DNA of 64,000 nucleotides from Novosphingobium sp. KA1 (GCF_017309955.1 NZ_CP021247.1:3497001-3561000); one strand, 5' to 3'. Positions 53,029 to 63,075 are shown, counted from the stretch's first letter. Notes: generated by a model not told the origin, from the sequence alone. Numbers and translations: made by a program.

Positions 53029-53766
53029 TCATGGACGGCGCGCTCCCACTGAAACGTGGAGCACGCGCACGTCGGGCGGCAGATCGATGACCGAGCGGAA
53101 CACCCCGGTGACGTTCTCGGTCTGCGAGATCGGGCGCGCGCGCAGGTCGATGCCATTGGCCGCGCAGCCCTGATGGAAACGCATGGCGGCATCGGGATTC
53201 CAGCCCGGCGCAGCCTTGCCCGCTTCGTACATCGGCCCGGCGCGCACGGTGGTGACGCGGATGCCGGCAGGCTCCAGTTCTTCCACCAGCGCTTCGGTAA
53301 AGCGTTCGAGACCCGCCTTGGTGCACTGGTAGAGCGAGAGCATCACGAACGGCACGGCGACGGATTCGCTGCCCACGTTGATGATCTGCCCGCCCTTTTC
53401 CATCATCGGGATGGCCGCGCGGCAGCAGTAGATCGGGCCATTGAGATTGGTGGCGATGATACCGTCGATCTGCGCGTCGCTCGCCTCGGCCACCGTGAAC
53501 GGTTCGTAGACCGCCGCATTGTTGATCAGCACATCGATCTTCGGGTGCTTTTGCGCAATCGCGGCAAAGGCCTGGCGCACGGAATCGGCGCTGGCCACGT
53601 CGCACTCCACCGCCATGGCTGCCGGGCCGATCTCGTCCGCCAGTTCCTGCACCTTGGACAGCGTGCGCCCCAGCAGGATCACGGTCTCCCCTTCACCGGC
53701 GAAACGCCTTGCCAGCGCGCGGCCGAGGCCCGCCCCGGCGCCAGTGATCACGATCGTCTTACCCAC
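53029..53766 (-). CDS. Short-chain dehydrogenase/reductase
   Basis: A 245-residue SDR. The NAD(P) motif TGAGAGLGRAL is near residue 8, NNAAVYEP near 87, the serine in NVGSESVAVP and the YxxxK catalytic pair in YQCTKAG near 153. GTG 53766 is preferred, with GGAGG 5 bases upstream and the family start VGKTIVITGAG. It overlaps the ALDH gene's alternative start by 2 bases. It would act on an alcohol or 3-hydroxyacyl-CoA. Confidence 0.92.
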   Translation of the reverse strand: MGKTIVITGAGAGLGRALARRFAGEGETVILLGRTLSKVQELADEIGPAAMAVECDVASADSVRQAFAAIAQKHPKIDVLINNAAVYEPFTVAEASDAQIDGIIATNLNGPIYCCRAAIPMMEKGGQIINVGSESVAVPFVMLSLYQCTKAGLERFTEALVEELEPAGIRVTTVRAGPMYEAGKAAPGWNPDAAMRFHQGCAANGIDLRARPISQTENVTGVFRSVIDLPPDVRVLHVSVGARRP

Positions 53767-53994
53767 GCATCCTCCCGCTCTTACGGCTTTCGAGTGCCGG
53801 TCCTTGTCCGGCACGATTTCCCGAACTCTAACCCTTGCGCAAGGCGCCGCCTATCGCGGCCACGATGCTTGGGCAGGACCGTCCCCGCGATACCGGGCGG
53901 CACGCCGAGAACCTGCCACCGAGGCCGGATCACGCCGATCGGCAGCGCCGGTTCGCCGAAAGACCGGCCCAGCAAGCGCCCCGGCGGCAGGCAC

Positions 53995-54417
53995 TCAGCG
54001 CTGGGTCATATCCATGTCGACGATCAGCCGCGAGAGCGTCTGCTTCGCGATCTTCCAGCCATCGGCAGCACGCACGCAGGTCTCGTGATAATGGCCGTAC
54101 CCGGTCAGCGCAAAGCTGTCCTTCACCACGCGGTCCTGCATGGCCCAGACCACGTCGGCGCGGTCGCCGTGAAAGGTGATCTCGGGCGAGTGGACCTGGT
54201 GCGCGGTCTTCGCATCGGCCAGCGAGCGGCGGACCATCGCGACAAATGTATCGCGCCCCTGCTCCAGCGTACCCCCGGCGGGGCGCGTGTCGATCTCGCA
54301 ATCCTCGGTGAACAGCGCGGCCCAGCCGTCCCAGTCCTTGGTATCGAGCAGGCGGCAATAGCGCGCCTTGAGATTGCAGATCTCCAGCCAGTCCTCGAAA
54401 CGCGGCACCTGTGTCAC
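53995..54417 (-). CDS. NTF2/SnoaL-like protein
   Basis: A 140-residue cone-shaped NTF2-like fold of the SnoaL_4 group, with ICNLKARYCRLLDTKDWDGW and LFTEDCEIDTRPAGG near the N-terminus and GHYHETCVRAADGWKIAKQTLSR at the end. Relatives are isomerases, cyclases or non-enzymatic subunits in aromatic and steroid catabolism. GTG 54417 has GGGG upstream. It lies 13 bases after the CoA ligase stop (same strand). Confidence 0.82.
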   Translation of the reverse strand: MTQVPRFEDWLEICNLKARYCRLLDTKDWDGWAALFTEDCEIDTRPAGGTLEQGRDTFVAMVRRSLADAKTAHQVHSPEITFHGDRADVVWAMQDRVVKDSFALTGYGHYHETCVRAADGWKIAKQTLSRLIVDMDMTQR

Positions 54418-54430
54418 GCTGTTCGTCCCC

Positions 54431-56131
54431 TCAACCCGGTGTGGTTTCCGCTTCCAGCCGCTCGGCGGCCAGCTTGCGCAGGTCCGCCGTCTTGATCTTG
54501 GCACTGCCGGTGGTCTTGAGGTCGCCCTCGGCCACGAACAGCACCTTGCGCGGCACTTTGTAGCTGGCGAGCTTTTCCCTGGCGAAATCACGGATCGATC
54601 CGGCATCGGGGCGCACGCCCTCCACCGGGACCACGCAGGAGACCACCAGTTCGCCCAGCAGCTCGTCCGGCACGCCGACGGTCTGCACCATCTTCACTTC
54701 GGGATGGGCGCGGATCACATCGTCGATCTCCAGCGGGGAGACATTGGCGCCGCCGGTCTTGATGATGTCGTTGAGGCGGCCTTCCCAGAACAGCCGCCCC
54801 GCCGCGTCGAGATAACCGCCATCCGCCGTGCGCAGGAAACCATCCTCGTCGAGCGTCTCGTCGAGCGGCACGCCAAGATAGCCGAGCATCAGCGTCGGCC
54901 CCTTGACGGCGATCTCGCCGCGTTCGCCCAGCGGCATCGTGGCGCCGGTCATGGGATCGACGATCTTGATCGTGGCGCCGGCAGTGGGCAGCCCGTGCGA
55001 CTTGCCTGCCACGTCCTCGCTGGTGCCCGAGGGGAAGACGGAGATCAGCGTGAACGTCTCTGTATTGCCGAAGGCCTGCGCCGGTTCGCGCCAGGTCGTC
55101 GAAATCGTGGGATGCCGGGCGCAAGGCGTCAGCGCATCGAGGTATACCATCGACGACAGGTCAACCGTCTCGTAATTGGGCGCGGCGATCAGCTGGGCCC
55201 ACTGGTGCGGCCAGGCAAGGATCATCGTCGCCCGCTCCGCCTCCATCAGCGCCAGCGCCTCCCCGGCGTCGAACCAGCGCTGGAGCACCAGCGAGCCGCC
55301 CGAACCGAGCGTGCCGCCCAGCGCCATCGCGAAATTGCCGGACCAGAAGAAGCCGTTGGCCGACCAGGTGCGCGGCGGCTCCTGAACCGCGTACCACTGC
55401 GGCCAGCGCCAGAGCTGCAGGCAGACGCCGCGATGGGCCGAAAGGATGCCCTTGGCCTTGCCGGTGGAACCCGAGGAAAAGAACAGCACGCCGGGATCGC
55501 TCGGCTGGACCGTGGCGGCGGCGGCATCGACCAGCACCGGATCGACGCCCTCTCCGCGCGCGAGGAACGTTTGCCAGCCCTCGATCGCGCCGAGGCCTTC
55601 GTCGCTGTCGATCACGGCGAGATGGCGCAGGAACGGGAACCTGGTGGAGGCGACTTCGCCGGGCCTGGCCGAGCCGATCTGCGGTTCGAGATCGACGAGG
55701 GTCTGCGCGAAATCCTTCTTGAGCACGCGGCGTTCGAGCAGCAGCACCGAACAGCCACCCATCTGCAGCACGGTTTCCAGTTCCGCAGGGGTGAAGAAGG
55801 TGCTGACCGTCATCGCCACGCCGCCCGCCAGCGCGGTGCCGAAGACGCTGGAGAGGAATTCGAGGCGATTGGTCGCCAGAACCCCGACCCGGGTGCCCTT
55901 GCCGACCCCGCAGGCAACGAGCGCGCGGGCGACGTCCATCGAACGGGCCCAGAGGTCGTCGTACGTCCAGCGCTCCACCGTGTCGCCCAGATGGATCACC
56001 GCTGCCTCCGCCGGGCCATGGCGCTGCGTGACCTCGCGGAGGAACCCGCCCAGCGTCAGCGGGCCGATGCCCTGCTCTTCCGCCAGCGGAATTCCGCGCG
56101 CAATGGACAGACCCTGCGTGACTTCGACCAT
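54431..56131 (-). CDS. AMP-forming acyl-CoA ligase
   Basis: A 566-residue ANL enzyme, the second ligase of the cluster. The phosphate loop is LFFSSGSTGKAKGILSAH near residue 212, the mid-domain motif is AFGNTETFT, the hinge is GRLNDIIKTGGANVSPLEID and the C-terminal lysine is in TGSAKIKTADLR near residue 547. ATG 56131 (MVEVTQG) follows GAGG. It is followed by the NTF2-like gene. Substrate unknown, different from the 39738 ligase in sequence. Confidence 0.92.
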   Translation of the reverse strand: MVEVTQGLSIARGIPLAEEQGIGPLTLGGFLREVTQRHGPAEAAVIHLGDTVERWTYDDLWARSMDVARALVACGVGKGTRVGVLATNRLEFLSSVFGTALAGGVAMTVSTFFTPAELETVLQMGGCSVLLLERRVLKKDFAQTLVDLEPQIGSARPGEVASTRFPFLRHLAVIDSDEGLGAIEGWQTFLARGEGVDPVLVDAAAATVQPSDPGVLFFSSGSTGKAKGILSAHRGVCLQLWRWPQWYAVQEPPRTWSANGFFWSGNFAMALGGTLGSGGSLVLQRWFDAGEALALMEAERATMILAWPHQWAQLIAAPNYETVDLSSMVYLDALTPCARHPTISTTWREPAQAFGNTETFTLISVFPSGTSEDVAGKSHGLPTAGATIKIVDPMTGATMPLGERGEIAVKGPTLMLGYLGVPLDETLDEDGFLRTADGGYLDAAGRLFWEGRLNDIIKTGGANVSPLEIDDVIRAHPEVKMVQTVGVPDELLGELVVSCVVPVEGVRPDAGSIRDFAREKLASYKVPRKVLFVAEGDLKTTGSAKIKTADLRKLAAERLEAETTPG

Positions 56132-56230
56132 GCCTTCCTCGCCATCCTTGCAGGGCCGTGTCGCCCTTTCTCCCAATGATGCTCTGGCGCGGCGGGCGGC
56201 TCCCTCAAACCGCCCGCCGCGCCGGCTGCA

Positions 56231-57214
56231 TCAGGCGTTCACGTCAACGATGTAACGGCCGGTGACCTCTCCGGACATGAACTTGCGCGCAGCCTCGATG
56301 GCATCGCCGAGGCCGATGGTCTGGCCGATGGTTTCCAGCGCCGCCGGATCGAGATCCCTGGCCAGACGGTCCCAGGCCTTCAGGCGCTTGGCCTTGGGGG
56401 CCATGACGCTGTCGATGCCGAGCAGCGAAACGCCGCGCAGGATGAAGGGCATGACCGTCGAGGGCAGATCGAAGCCCTGCGCCAGACCGCAAGCGGCCAC
56501 CGCGCCGCCGTACCTGGTCTGCGCGATGGCATTGGCCAGCGTGTGGCTGCCCGCGGTGTCGACCACGCCCGCCCAGCGCTCCTTCTGGAGCGGCTTGCCC
56601 TTTTCGGCGAGTTCGGCGCGGTCGATGATCGTTTCCGCGCCCAGCGATTTCAGGTAGTCCGCCTCGCCCGGCTTGCCGGTGAGCGCGGCGACCGAATAGC
56701 CCAGCTTCTTGAGGATGGCGATGGCGACCGAGCCGACCCCGCCGGTGGCGCCGGTGACGAGGATCTCGCCCTGATCCGGGGTCACGCCCCAGTCCACCAG
56801 CGCATCGACGCAGAGCGCGGCGGTATAACCGGCCGTGCCGATCGCCATGGCCTGCTTCGGCGTGAAGGCCGAAGGCAGCGGCACCAGCCAGTCACCCTTC
56901 AGCCTGGCCTTCTGCGACAACCCGCCCCAGTGGCCCTCGCCCACGCCCCAGCCGTTGAGCACGACGGTATCGCCCGCCTTCCAGTCGCCATGGCTGCTTT
57001 GCGTAACGGTGCCGACAAGGTCGATCCCCGGCACCATCGGGAACTTGCGCACGACCGGCGAGGCGCCGGTGACGGCAAGGCCGTCCTTGAAATTGAGCGT
57101 CGAGAACGCGACGTCGATGGCGACATCGCCCTCGGGCAGCGCGCTTTCGTCAAGCTGCTGGAGAGTGACCGTCTGGCCCTCATCGGTCTTGTCGATCACG
57201 ATAGCGGAAAACAT
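56231..57214 (-). CDS. MDR oxidoreductase, acrylyl-CoA reductase (AcuI/YhdH)-like
   Basis: A 327-residue zinc-free medium-chain dehydrogenase of the YhdH/AcuI group. Segments STLNFKDGLAVTG, PGIDLVGTV, GTAGYTAALCVDAL and the NADPH motif TGATGGVGSVAIAIL are typical. AcuI reduces acryloyl-CoA to propionyl-CoA, so it would fit a three-carbon end product. ATG 57214 has GGGAG 7 bases upstream. It is the last pathway gene before the TetR/cys region. Confidence 0.88.
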   Translation of the reverse strand: MFSAIVIDKTDEGQTVTLQQLDESALPEGDVAIDVAFSTLNFKDGLAVTGASPVVRKFPMVPGIDLVGTVTQSSHGDWKAGDTVVLNGWGVGEGHWGGLSQKARLKGDWLVPLPSAFTPKQAMAIGTAGYTAALCVDALVDWGVTPDQGEILVTGATGGVGSVAIAILKKLGYSVAALTGKPGEADYLKSLGAETIIDRAELAEKGKPLQKERWAGVVDTAGSHTLANAIAQTRYGGAVAACGLAQGFDLPSTVMPFILRGVSLLGIDSVMAPKAKRLKAWDRLARDLDPAALETIGQTIGLGDAIEAARKFMSGEVTGRYIVDVNA

Positions 57215-57365
57215 GGCATACTCCCTCAAGGGTCACGCTGGGACCCGGCGATGCGGGCTTAGGCAGGCCCTGGTTGAAAGGGAATATGCGCCGCTGCGTC
57301 AATGCCGCCGCCCCATGCCATCGCGGAGGCGAAGCGGCATCATGGGCGGGGTATCAGCCGAACGG

Positions 57366-58034
57366 TCAGCCTCCGGGAGAAACCCCGTGCGCCGCCAGCA
57401 GGTCCGCCACTTTCGGGAAAGCCTTGGCGCGCATCGTGCCGTACATCGACAGCCGCAGGATCTCGCGCGAATAGCGCCGCGACAGTTCGCGCCGCTCGCC
57501 CTCGTCGGCGGCATGGGCGCGGGCGAGGATCGGCCAGAAGAACACGCCCGCAAGGTTCATCACCGAATAGACCTCGAAATCGATGCCCGGTTCGGCCAGA
57601 GCGGTGCCGGCAAAGCGCCCCAGCGATCCGCAATATTCCCGCCAGAACGGGTCCTGCGAGGGATCGGGAGAGGCCAGCACCTGCTGCAGCCAGACGCGGC
57701 AGATGTCGGGATTTTCCATCGCGAAATCGGCCAGCCGCTCGGTCAGCGACACCACGTCCACTTCCTCGACCCGGCGCTCGCCCACGGTTTGCGGATCGCC
57801 GAAAACGGCATGGAACAGCTTGTCGGACACCCACTGGATGGTCGCCTCGATCAGCTTCTCGCGCGTTTCGAAATGCTGGTAGGCGGTGCCGCGATTGACG
57901 GCGGCGAGATGGGCAACGGCGGAAAGGCTGACGCCCTCGGGCCCGTCCTTGGCGAGCAGATTGGCCGCCGCATCCAGAATGACGGCGCGCGTCGCGACCG
58001 GATCGCGCGTCCTGCGCCGTGTTTTCGCCTCCAT
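57366..58034 (-). CDS. TetR family transcriptional regulator
   Basis: A 222-residue TetR-type regulator. The HTH is RAVILDAAANLLAKDGPEGV and LSAVAHLAAVNRGTAYQHFETREKL, and the C-terminal domain would bind a ligand. Its start (58034) lies 47 bases below a near-perfect 21-bp palindrome, so it may repress itself. It is in the same direction as the AcuI-like gene and the cys genes, so its targets could be either. Confidence 0.9.
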   Translation of the reverse strand: MEAKTRRRTRDPVATRAVILDAAANLLAKDGPEGVSLSAVAHLAAVNRGTAYQHFETREKLIEATIQWVSDKLFHAVFGDPQTVGERRVEEVDVVSLTERLADFAMENPDICRVWLQQVLASPDPSQDPFWREYCGSLGRFAGTALAEPGIDFEVYSVMNLAGVFFWPILARAHAADEGERRELSRRYSREILRLSMYGTMRAKAFPKVADLLAAHGVSPGG

Positions 58035-58081
58035 GCCCGCCCCTTTTCCTGTATCAAAGGGCGAGCATAGCGGCGTGCTTA

Positions 58082-58102
58082 CTAATCGACAATGTTGATT
58101 AG
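58082..58102. promoter_or_regulatory. Near-perfect TetR-type operator
   Basis: CTAATCGACA-A-TGTTGATTAG reads the same on both strands at 18 of 20 paired positions. It is in the 75-base gap between the cysQ stop and the TetR start, 47-68 bases upstream. Size and symmetry fit TetR-family operators. Confidence 0.65.
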
Positions 58103-58109
58103 CTTGTCC

Positions 58110-58859
58110 TCAGAGGAAGGCTTTCACCTTTTCGAGGACCAGTTCGGCATGTTCTTTCCGGCAGATCAGCAGGTCGGGCATATAGACGTCCTCCCGGTTG
58201 TAGACCAGCGGGCTGCCATCGATGCGCGAGACGTGGAGGCCCCAGCCCTGCGCCACGGCGGCAGGGGCGCAGCTGTCCCACTCGTACTGGCCGCCGGAGT
58301 GGAGGTAGATGTCCGCATCCCCCAGCAGGATCGCCATGGCCTTGGCCCCGGCCGATCCCATCGGCACCAGTTCGGCGCCGATTTCCTCGGCCACCCCGGT
58401 CGCTTCCTTGGCGGGACGCGTGCGGCTGACGACCATGCGCAGCGTTTCCGGCGCGGGCGGAACCTCGCCCGGCTGGTCGGAGCGCAGGACAAGCCCGGCG
58501 CCCGGCAGCGCCACGGCGCCCAGCACCGGCGCACCGTCCACCGCCATGCCGACATGGACCGCCCAGTCGGCACGCTCCTCGCCATATTCGCGGGTGCCGT
58601 CGACCGGGTCGACGATCCACACCCGCTGCTTGCTCAGACGCTCGGCATTGTCCTTTTCCTCTTCGGAGAGCAGCCCGTCCTCGGGCCGCTGCTCGCGAAG
58701 GGCGTGGCAGAGGAACTGGTTGGCGGTCTGGTCCCCCGCCTTGCCCAGCGCCTTGCCCGAGAACAGGCCGGAGCTGCGCACGTCGAGCAGGATCTTGCCC
58801 GCCACTTCGGCCAGGTGCGCGGCCAGGTCGCCGTCGGTGAGGCTACCGTCGTGGCGCAT
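58110..58859 (-). CDS. cysQ: 3'(2'),5'-bisphosphate nucleotidase
   Basis: A 249-residue inositol-monophosphatase-like enzyme that degrades PAP/PAPS made during sulfate assimilation. The metal motif WIVDPVDGTREYGE and SEEE earlier supply Mg ligands; the C-terminal WDSCAPAAVAQGWGL closes the site. Its start overlaps the end of cysNC, making cysD-cysNC-cysQ one operon. Confidence 0.92.
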   Translation of the reverse strand: MRHDGSLTDGDLAAHLAEVAGKILLDVRSSGLFSGKALGKAGDQTANQFLCHALREQRPEDGLLSEEEKDNAERLSKQRVWIVDPVDGTREYGEERADWAVHVGMAVDGAPVLGAVALPGAGLVLRSDQPGEVPPAPETLRMVVSRTRPAKEATGVAEEIGAELVPMGSAGAKAMAILLGDADIYLHSGGQYEWDSCAPAAVAQGWGLHVSRIDGSPLVYNREDVYMPDLLICRKEHAELVLEKVKAFL

Positions 58860-60817
58860 CAGGCGTCTCCCAACAGCGTGTCGACGATCAGGTTCGCGGC
58901 CTCTTCGGGCGAGATCGCCGTGGTGTCGATGCGGATTTCGGGGTTCCGCGGCGCTTCATAAGGGCTGTCGATACCCGTGAAGTTCTTCAGCTCGCCCGAA
59001 CGCGCCTTCTTGTAGAGGCCCTTGACGTCGCGCGCCTCGGCCACCTTGAGCGGCGTGTCGATGAACACTTCGAAGAACTCGCCTTCGGGCAGCATCGAAC
59101 GCACCATCTCGCGGTCCGCCTGGAACGGCGAGATGAAGGCGGTGATGACGATCAGGCCCGCGTCGGTCATCAGCTTGGAGACTTCGCCCACGCGGCGGAT
59201 GTTCTCGATGCGGTCGGCCTCGGTGAAGCCCAGGTCCTTGTTGAGCCCGTGGCGCACGTTGTCGCCGTCGAGCAGGAAGGTGTGCCGGTTCATCCGGTGC
59301 AGCTTCTTCTCGACAAGGTTGGCGATGGTCGACTTGCCCGAGCCCGAAAGACCCGTGAACCACAGCACCGCGGGCTTCTGGTTCTTGAGGCCGGCGTGCT
59401 GCTTGCGATCGATGTCCACGGCCTGCCAGTGCACGTTCTGCGAACGGCGCAGCGAGAAGTGGATCATGCCCGCCGCCACCGTGGCGTTGGTCATCTTGTC
59501 GATCAGGATGAAGCCGCCGAGCGTGCGGTTGTCGGCATAAGGCTCGAAGACGATCTGCTTGTCGGTGGTCAGTTCCGCCACGCCGATGGCGTTCAGCTCC
59601 AGCGTCTTGGCCGCCAGCTTCTCCATCGTGTTGACGTTGACTTCGTACTTCGGCTCCTGGACCGTGGCCGACACCATCTGGGTGCCGATCTTCAGCCAGT
59701 AGGCGCGGCCGGGCACCATGGCCTCGTCCGCCATCCACACGAAGGTCGCCTCGAACTGATCGGCGGTCTGCGGCGGATTGTCGGCAACCGAGATCACCGA
59801 CCCGCGCGAGCAGTCGATCTCGTCCGCGAAGCAGACGGTAACCGACTGGCCGGCGACCGCTTCTTCCAGATCGCCGTCGAAAGTGACGACGCGCGTGATC
59901 GTGCTGGTCTTGCCCGAGGGCAGGACGCGGATCTTGTCGCCCGCCTTCACCGAACCGGTGGCGATCAGGCCCGAGAACCCGCGGAAATCGAGGTTCGGAC
60001 GGTTCACCCACTGCACCGGCAGGCGCAGCGGCTTGTCGGCATCGACCGAGGAGAGAACCTCCACCGTCTCCAGATGCTCGACCAGCGGGACACCGGCGTA
60101 GGCTGGCGCCTTGTACCACGGGGTCTTGTCCGAGAGCGTGGTGATGTTGTCGCCCTTGAAACCCGAGATCGGCAGCGCGGTGAAGCTCTCGATGCCGATC
60201 GACTGCGCGAACTCGGTATAGTCCGCCAGGATCTTGTCGAAGACCTCCTGGCTGTAATCCACCAGGTCCATCTTGTTCACGGCCAGGACGATGTTCTTGA
60301 TGCCGATCAGGTGGCACAGGTACGAGTGGCGGCGCGTCTGCACCAGCACGCCCTTGCGCGCATCGATCAGGATCACCGCAAGGTCGGCGGTGGAAGCGCC
60401 GGTGACCATGTTACGGGTGTACTGTTCGTGGCCCGGGCAGTCGGCAACGATGAACTTGCGCTTCTCGGTGTTGAAGAAGCGATAGGCCACGTCGATGGTG
60501 ATGCCCTGCTCACGCTCGGCGGCAAGACCGTCGACCAGCAGCGCGAAGTCGATCTCCTGCCCCTGCGTGCCGACCTTCTTGGAATCCGACTGCAGCGCGT
60601 CGAGCTGGTCCTCGAAGATCATCTTCGAATCGTAGAGCAGGCGCCCGATCAGGGTGGACTTGCCATCGTCGACGCTGCCGCAGGTGATGAAGCGGAGCAT
60701 CGTCTTGTGCTCGTGCTGGACGAGATAGGCGTCGATGTCCTCGGCAATCAGCTTGTCGGTGACGTAGACAGCTTCCTTGGTGTCGTTCTGCACCGTTTCA
60801 GTGTCGCTCTGTCCCAT
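58859..60817 (-). CDS. cysNC: Bifunctional sulfate adenylyltransferase subunit 1 / APS kinase
   Basis: A 652-residue fusion. The N-terminal CysN GTPase has [30 protein letters not shown] and NKMDLVDY. The C-terminal CysC kinase begins near residue 460, with P-loop [15 protein letters not shown] at about 487 and [16 protein letters not shown] sequence after it. With CysD it makes APS, which CysC phosphorylates to PAPS. The start overlaps the cysD stop by one base. Confidence 0.96.
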   Translation of the reverse strand: MGQSDTETVQNDTKEAVYVTDKLIAEDIDAYLVQHEHKTMLRFITCGSVDDGKSTLIGRLLYDSKMIFEDQLDALQSDSKKVGTQGQEIDFALLVDGLAAEREQGITIDVAYRFFNTEKRKFIVADCPGHEQYTRNMVTGASTADLAVILIDARKGVLVQTRRHSYLCHLIGIKNIVLAVNKMDLVDYSQEVFDKILADYTEFAQSIGIESFTALPISGFKGDNITTLSDKTPWYKAPAYAGVPLVEHLETVEVLSSVDADKPLRLPVQWVNRPNLDFRGFSGLIATGSVKAGDKIRVLPSGKTSTITRVVTFDGDLEEAVAGQSVTVCFADEIDCSRGSVISVADNPPQTADQFEATFVWMADEAMVPGRAYWLKIGTQMVSATVQEPKYEVNVNTMEKLAAKTLELNAIGVAELTTDKQIVFEPYADNRTLGGFILIDKMTNATVAAGMIHFSLRRSQNVHWQAVDIDRKQHAGLKNQKPAVLWFTGLSGSGKSTIANLVEKKLHRMNRHTFLLDGDNVRHGLNKDLGFTEADRIENIRRVGEVSKLMTDAGLIVITAFISPFQADREMVRSMLPEGEFFEVFIDTPLKVAEARDVKGLYKKARSGELKNFTGIDSPYEAPRNPEIRIDTTAISPEEAANLIVDTLLGDA

Positions 60818-61719
60818 CAGAAGTACCCCTGCTGCTTCTTGACTTCCATGCCGGCACCGCCAGCGTCCTTGTCGATGGCGCGGCCCTGCCGCTCGGATGT
60901 GGTGGTGAGCAGGGTCTCCTGGATCACGTCGGGAAGCGTCTTCGCCTCGCTCTCCACCGCGCCGGTCAGCGGGTAGCAGCCGAGCGTGCGGAAACGGATC
61001 GAGCGTTCGACCGGAACCTCGCCGTCCTTCAGCGGGAAGCGCTCGTCGTCCACCATCAGCAGCATGCCGTCACGCTCCACGGTCGGGCGCTTCTCGGCGA
61101 AGTAGAGCGGCACGATGGGGATGTCGTTCAGGTGGATGTACTGCCAGATGTCCAGCTCGGTCCAGTTGGAGATCGGGAAGACGCGGATCGACTCGCCGCG
61201 CGCCTTCCTGGCATTGTAGAGGTTCCACAGCTCCGGGCGCTGGTTCTTCGGGTCCCAGCCGTGCGAGGAGGTGCGGAACGAGAAGATGCGCTCCTTGGCG
61301 CGGCTCTTTTCCTCGTCGCGGCGGGCGCCGCCGAAGGCCGCGTCGAAGCCGTACTTGTCCAGCGCCTGCTTCAGGCCTTCGGTCTTCCACATGTCGGTGT
61401 GGAGCGCGCCGTGGTCGAACGGGTTGATGCCCTTCTCGACCGCCTCGGGGTTCTGGTAGACCAGCAGCTCCATGCCGCTCTCGCGCGCCATCTTGTCGCG
61501 CAGCTCGTACATCGCCTTGAACTTCCACGTCGTATCGACATGGAGCAGCGGGAACGGCGGCGGCGAGGGATAAAACGCCTTGCGGGCAAGGTGCAGCATC
61601 ACCGCGCTGTCCTTGCCGACCGAATAGAGCATCACCGGCTTTTCGGCCTCGGCAACGACTTCGCGGATGATGTGGATGCTCTCGGCTTCGAGACGCTCCA
61701 GATGCGTGAGTGTTTTCAT
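60817..61719 (-). CDS. cysD: Sulfate adenylyltransferase subunit 2
   Basis: A 300-residue PP-loop enzyme that adenylates sulfate. The PP-loop is [20 protein letters not shown], with the conserved [20 protein letters not shown] and [19 protein letters not shown] after it. ATG 61719 (MKTLTHLE) has GAGGAAG upstream and matches the family start. It heads the sulfate-activation operon and diverges from a LuxR gene. Confidence 0.95.
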   Translation of the reverse strand: MKTLTHLERLEAESIHIIREVVAEAEKPVMLYSVGKDSAVMLHLARKAFYPSPPPFPLLHVDTTWKFKAMYELRDKMARESGMELLVYQNPEAVEKGINPFDHGALHTDMWKTEGLKQALDKYGFDAAFGGARRDEEKSRAKERIFSFRTSSHGWDPKNQRPELWNLYNARKARGESIRVFPISNWTELDIWQYIHLNDIPIVPLYFAEKRPTVERDGMLLMVDDERFPLKDGEVPVERSIRFRTLGCYPLTGAVESEAKTLPDVIQETLLTTTSERQGRAIDKDAGGAGMEVKKQQGYF

Positions 61720-61807
61720 CAGGTCTTCCTCTGCCCTTGGGCTCGCGCCCGTTCGGCTGGGTTTCAAACTGTCCCGATCCGAATCGCAAGGATGACATTT
61801 CCGCGAA

Positions 61808-61823
61808 CCTCCCATATGGGAGG
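61808..61823. promoter_or_regulatory. Perfect palindrome over the LuxR ribosome-binding site
   Basis: CCTCCCATATGGGAGG is a 16-bp perfect palindrome. Its right half includes the GGGAGG Shine-Dalgarno of the gene at 61826, so binding of a protein or folding of the mRNA here would block translation or transcription. Confidence 0.6.
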
Positions 61824-61825
61824 GT

Positions 61826-62923
61826 ATGGCTCTTACCAGCAACGACGAGACCGATCTCCTGATCCCGCTCTTTCAGGGAAATGCCGAAGATCCGCGCTTT
61901 GCGACATTTCTGGAAAGATTGCGTCGTCGCACCCAGGCCGACTACGTCAGCCTGATCCTTCGCATGGGCGATGGTCCGCATGGCACCATCGTCGAAAGCC
62001 ATGCCGGAATCGACTTGCGCAAACGCGCCCGCGAGTCGGAACAGCAGGGGCCGTTCGACCTTGACCGCTACCTCTACGACAGCCTGCGGCCGGGGCGGGT
62101 CTATTCGATCGGGGAGATGATCGACCACGACCCCGTGGCGCGCGCGGATCGCAACCGGCGCATGGCGAAGCTTGGCATCGGCGACGAGCGCGTGGTGCGG
62201 ATCGCCGGCGGCGAGCGCTACAGCGCATGGCTGCTGATGGCGCGTGCGCGCGAGTGCACCGCCGCCGACAGCGCCCTGCTCTCCAGCCTGGCGCCTTACG
62301 TGGCCATCGCGGTCGAGAATCTCGTGGCGATGGACCGCGACCGGCTTGCGGCGCGGATCAACGCCATGGGGCTGGAGCGCACCGGCAAGGGCTGGATGCT
62401 TCTGGATGCCGAAGCGCGCATCGTGGTGGCCGATCGCGCGCTGGCGGAATTCTGGCAGACGCACTGCGGCGCGGCGCTGCGCCCGGGCGAGCGCGTGCTG
62501 GGCCTCGACCTTGCCGCCGAGCGCAAGCTGGCGGCCATCGCGGCGGAAATGACCCAGGCCCCCGCGCTGTCCGCACGGCCGCTGCTGCTGCGGGACAACC
62601 CGCATATCGAGGCGCTGCTAATGCCCGCCGAGAATGCGCAGACCCTCGCGGCACCGGCGATCCTGGCGCTCTGCACCCTGCCCCGCCCGCATTCGGATCA
62701 GAGCGCCGAACGACTGGCAGCCGTCTTCGACCTGCCCCGGCGCGAGGCGGAACTGGCAATGGCGCTGGCGGACGGCCACTCCATCGCCGAAGCGGCGGAG
62801 CGCATGGGCCTGACCCTGGAAACGGCGCGCAACTATTCCAAGCGGCTCTACGCCAAGCTGGGCGTGCGCGGGCAAGCGGAACTCGTGCGGCTGGTTTATG
62901 AGAGCAGCGCGGTGATGGCGTAA
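61826..62923 (+). CDS. LuxR-type HTH regulator
   Basis: A 365-residue protein. The C-terminal LuxR-type HTH is seen in [27 protein letters not shown] and [20 protein letters not shown]. The N-terminal 280 residues have no known ligand domain that I can name; they show no signal peptide and may be GAF/PAS-like. GGGAGG before ATG 61826 lies in a palindrome. It diverges from cysD, 106 bases away. Confidence 0.85.
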   Translation: MALTSNDETDLLIPLFQGNAEDPRFATFLERLRRRTQADYVSLILRMGDGPHGTIVESHAGIDLRKRARESEQQGPFDLDRYLYDSLRPGRVYSIGEMIDHDPVARADRNRRMAKLGIGDERVVRIAGGERYSAWLLMARARECTAADSALLSSLAPYVAIAVENLVAMDRDRLAARINAMGLERTGKGWMLLDAEARIVVADRALAEFWQTHCGAALRPGERVLGLDLAAERKLAAIAAEMTQAPALSARPLLLRDNPHIEALLMPAENAQTLAAPAILALCTLPRPHSDQSAERLAAVFDLPRREAELAMALADGHSIAEAAERMGLTLETARNYSKRLYAKLGVRGQAELVRLVYESSAVMA

Positions 62924-62978
62924 AACACGCGCCCGCACGACGCCGCGAACCCAAACCCAACCTCAAACCCAAAAACTT

Positions 62979-63075
62979 CGTCGCCCCCGCGCAGGCGGGG
63001 GCCCCGCTTCCTTTTTGCACGCTAGCGCGAGGCCAGAAGACCAAGCGGGGTCCCCGCCTGCGCGGGGACGACGAG
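62979..63075. repeat. REP-like palindromic repeat at convergent junction, copy 2
   Basis: A sibling of 50602-50687: CGTCGCCCCCGCGCAGGCGG at the left and CCCCGCCTGCGCGGGGACGA at the right, with internal GCCAGAAGACCAAGCGGGG. It lies between the convergent LuxR and sulfatase-like genes, where a bidirectional terminator would be expected. Confidence 0.8.

Noticed and set aside
50728..57214. A complete known phenylacetate or cholesterol side-chain cluster
   Set aside because: Key genes (paaABCDE, hsd or kst-type genes, hsaC-like dioxygenases) are absent, so no named pathway is assigned.
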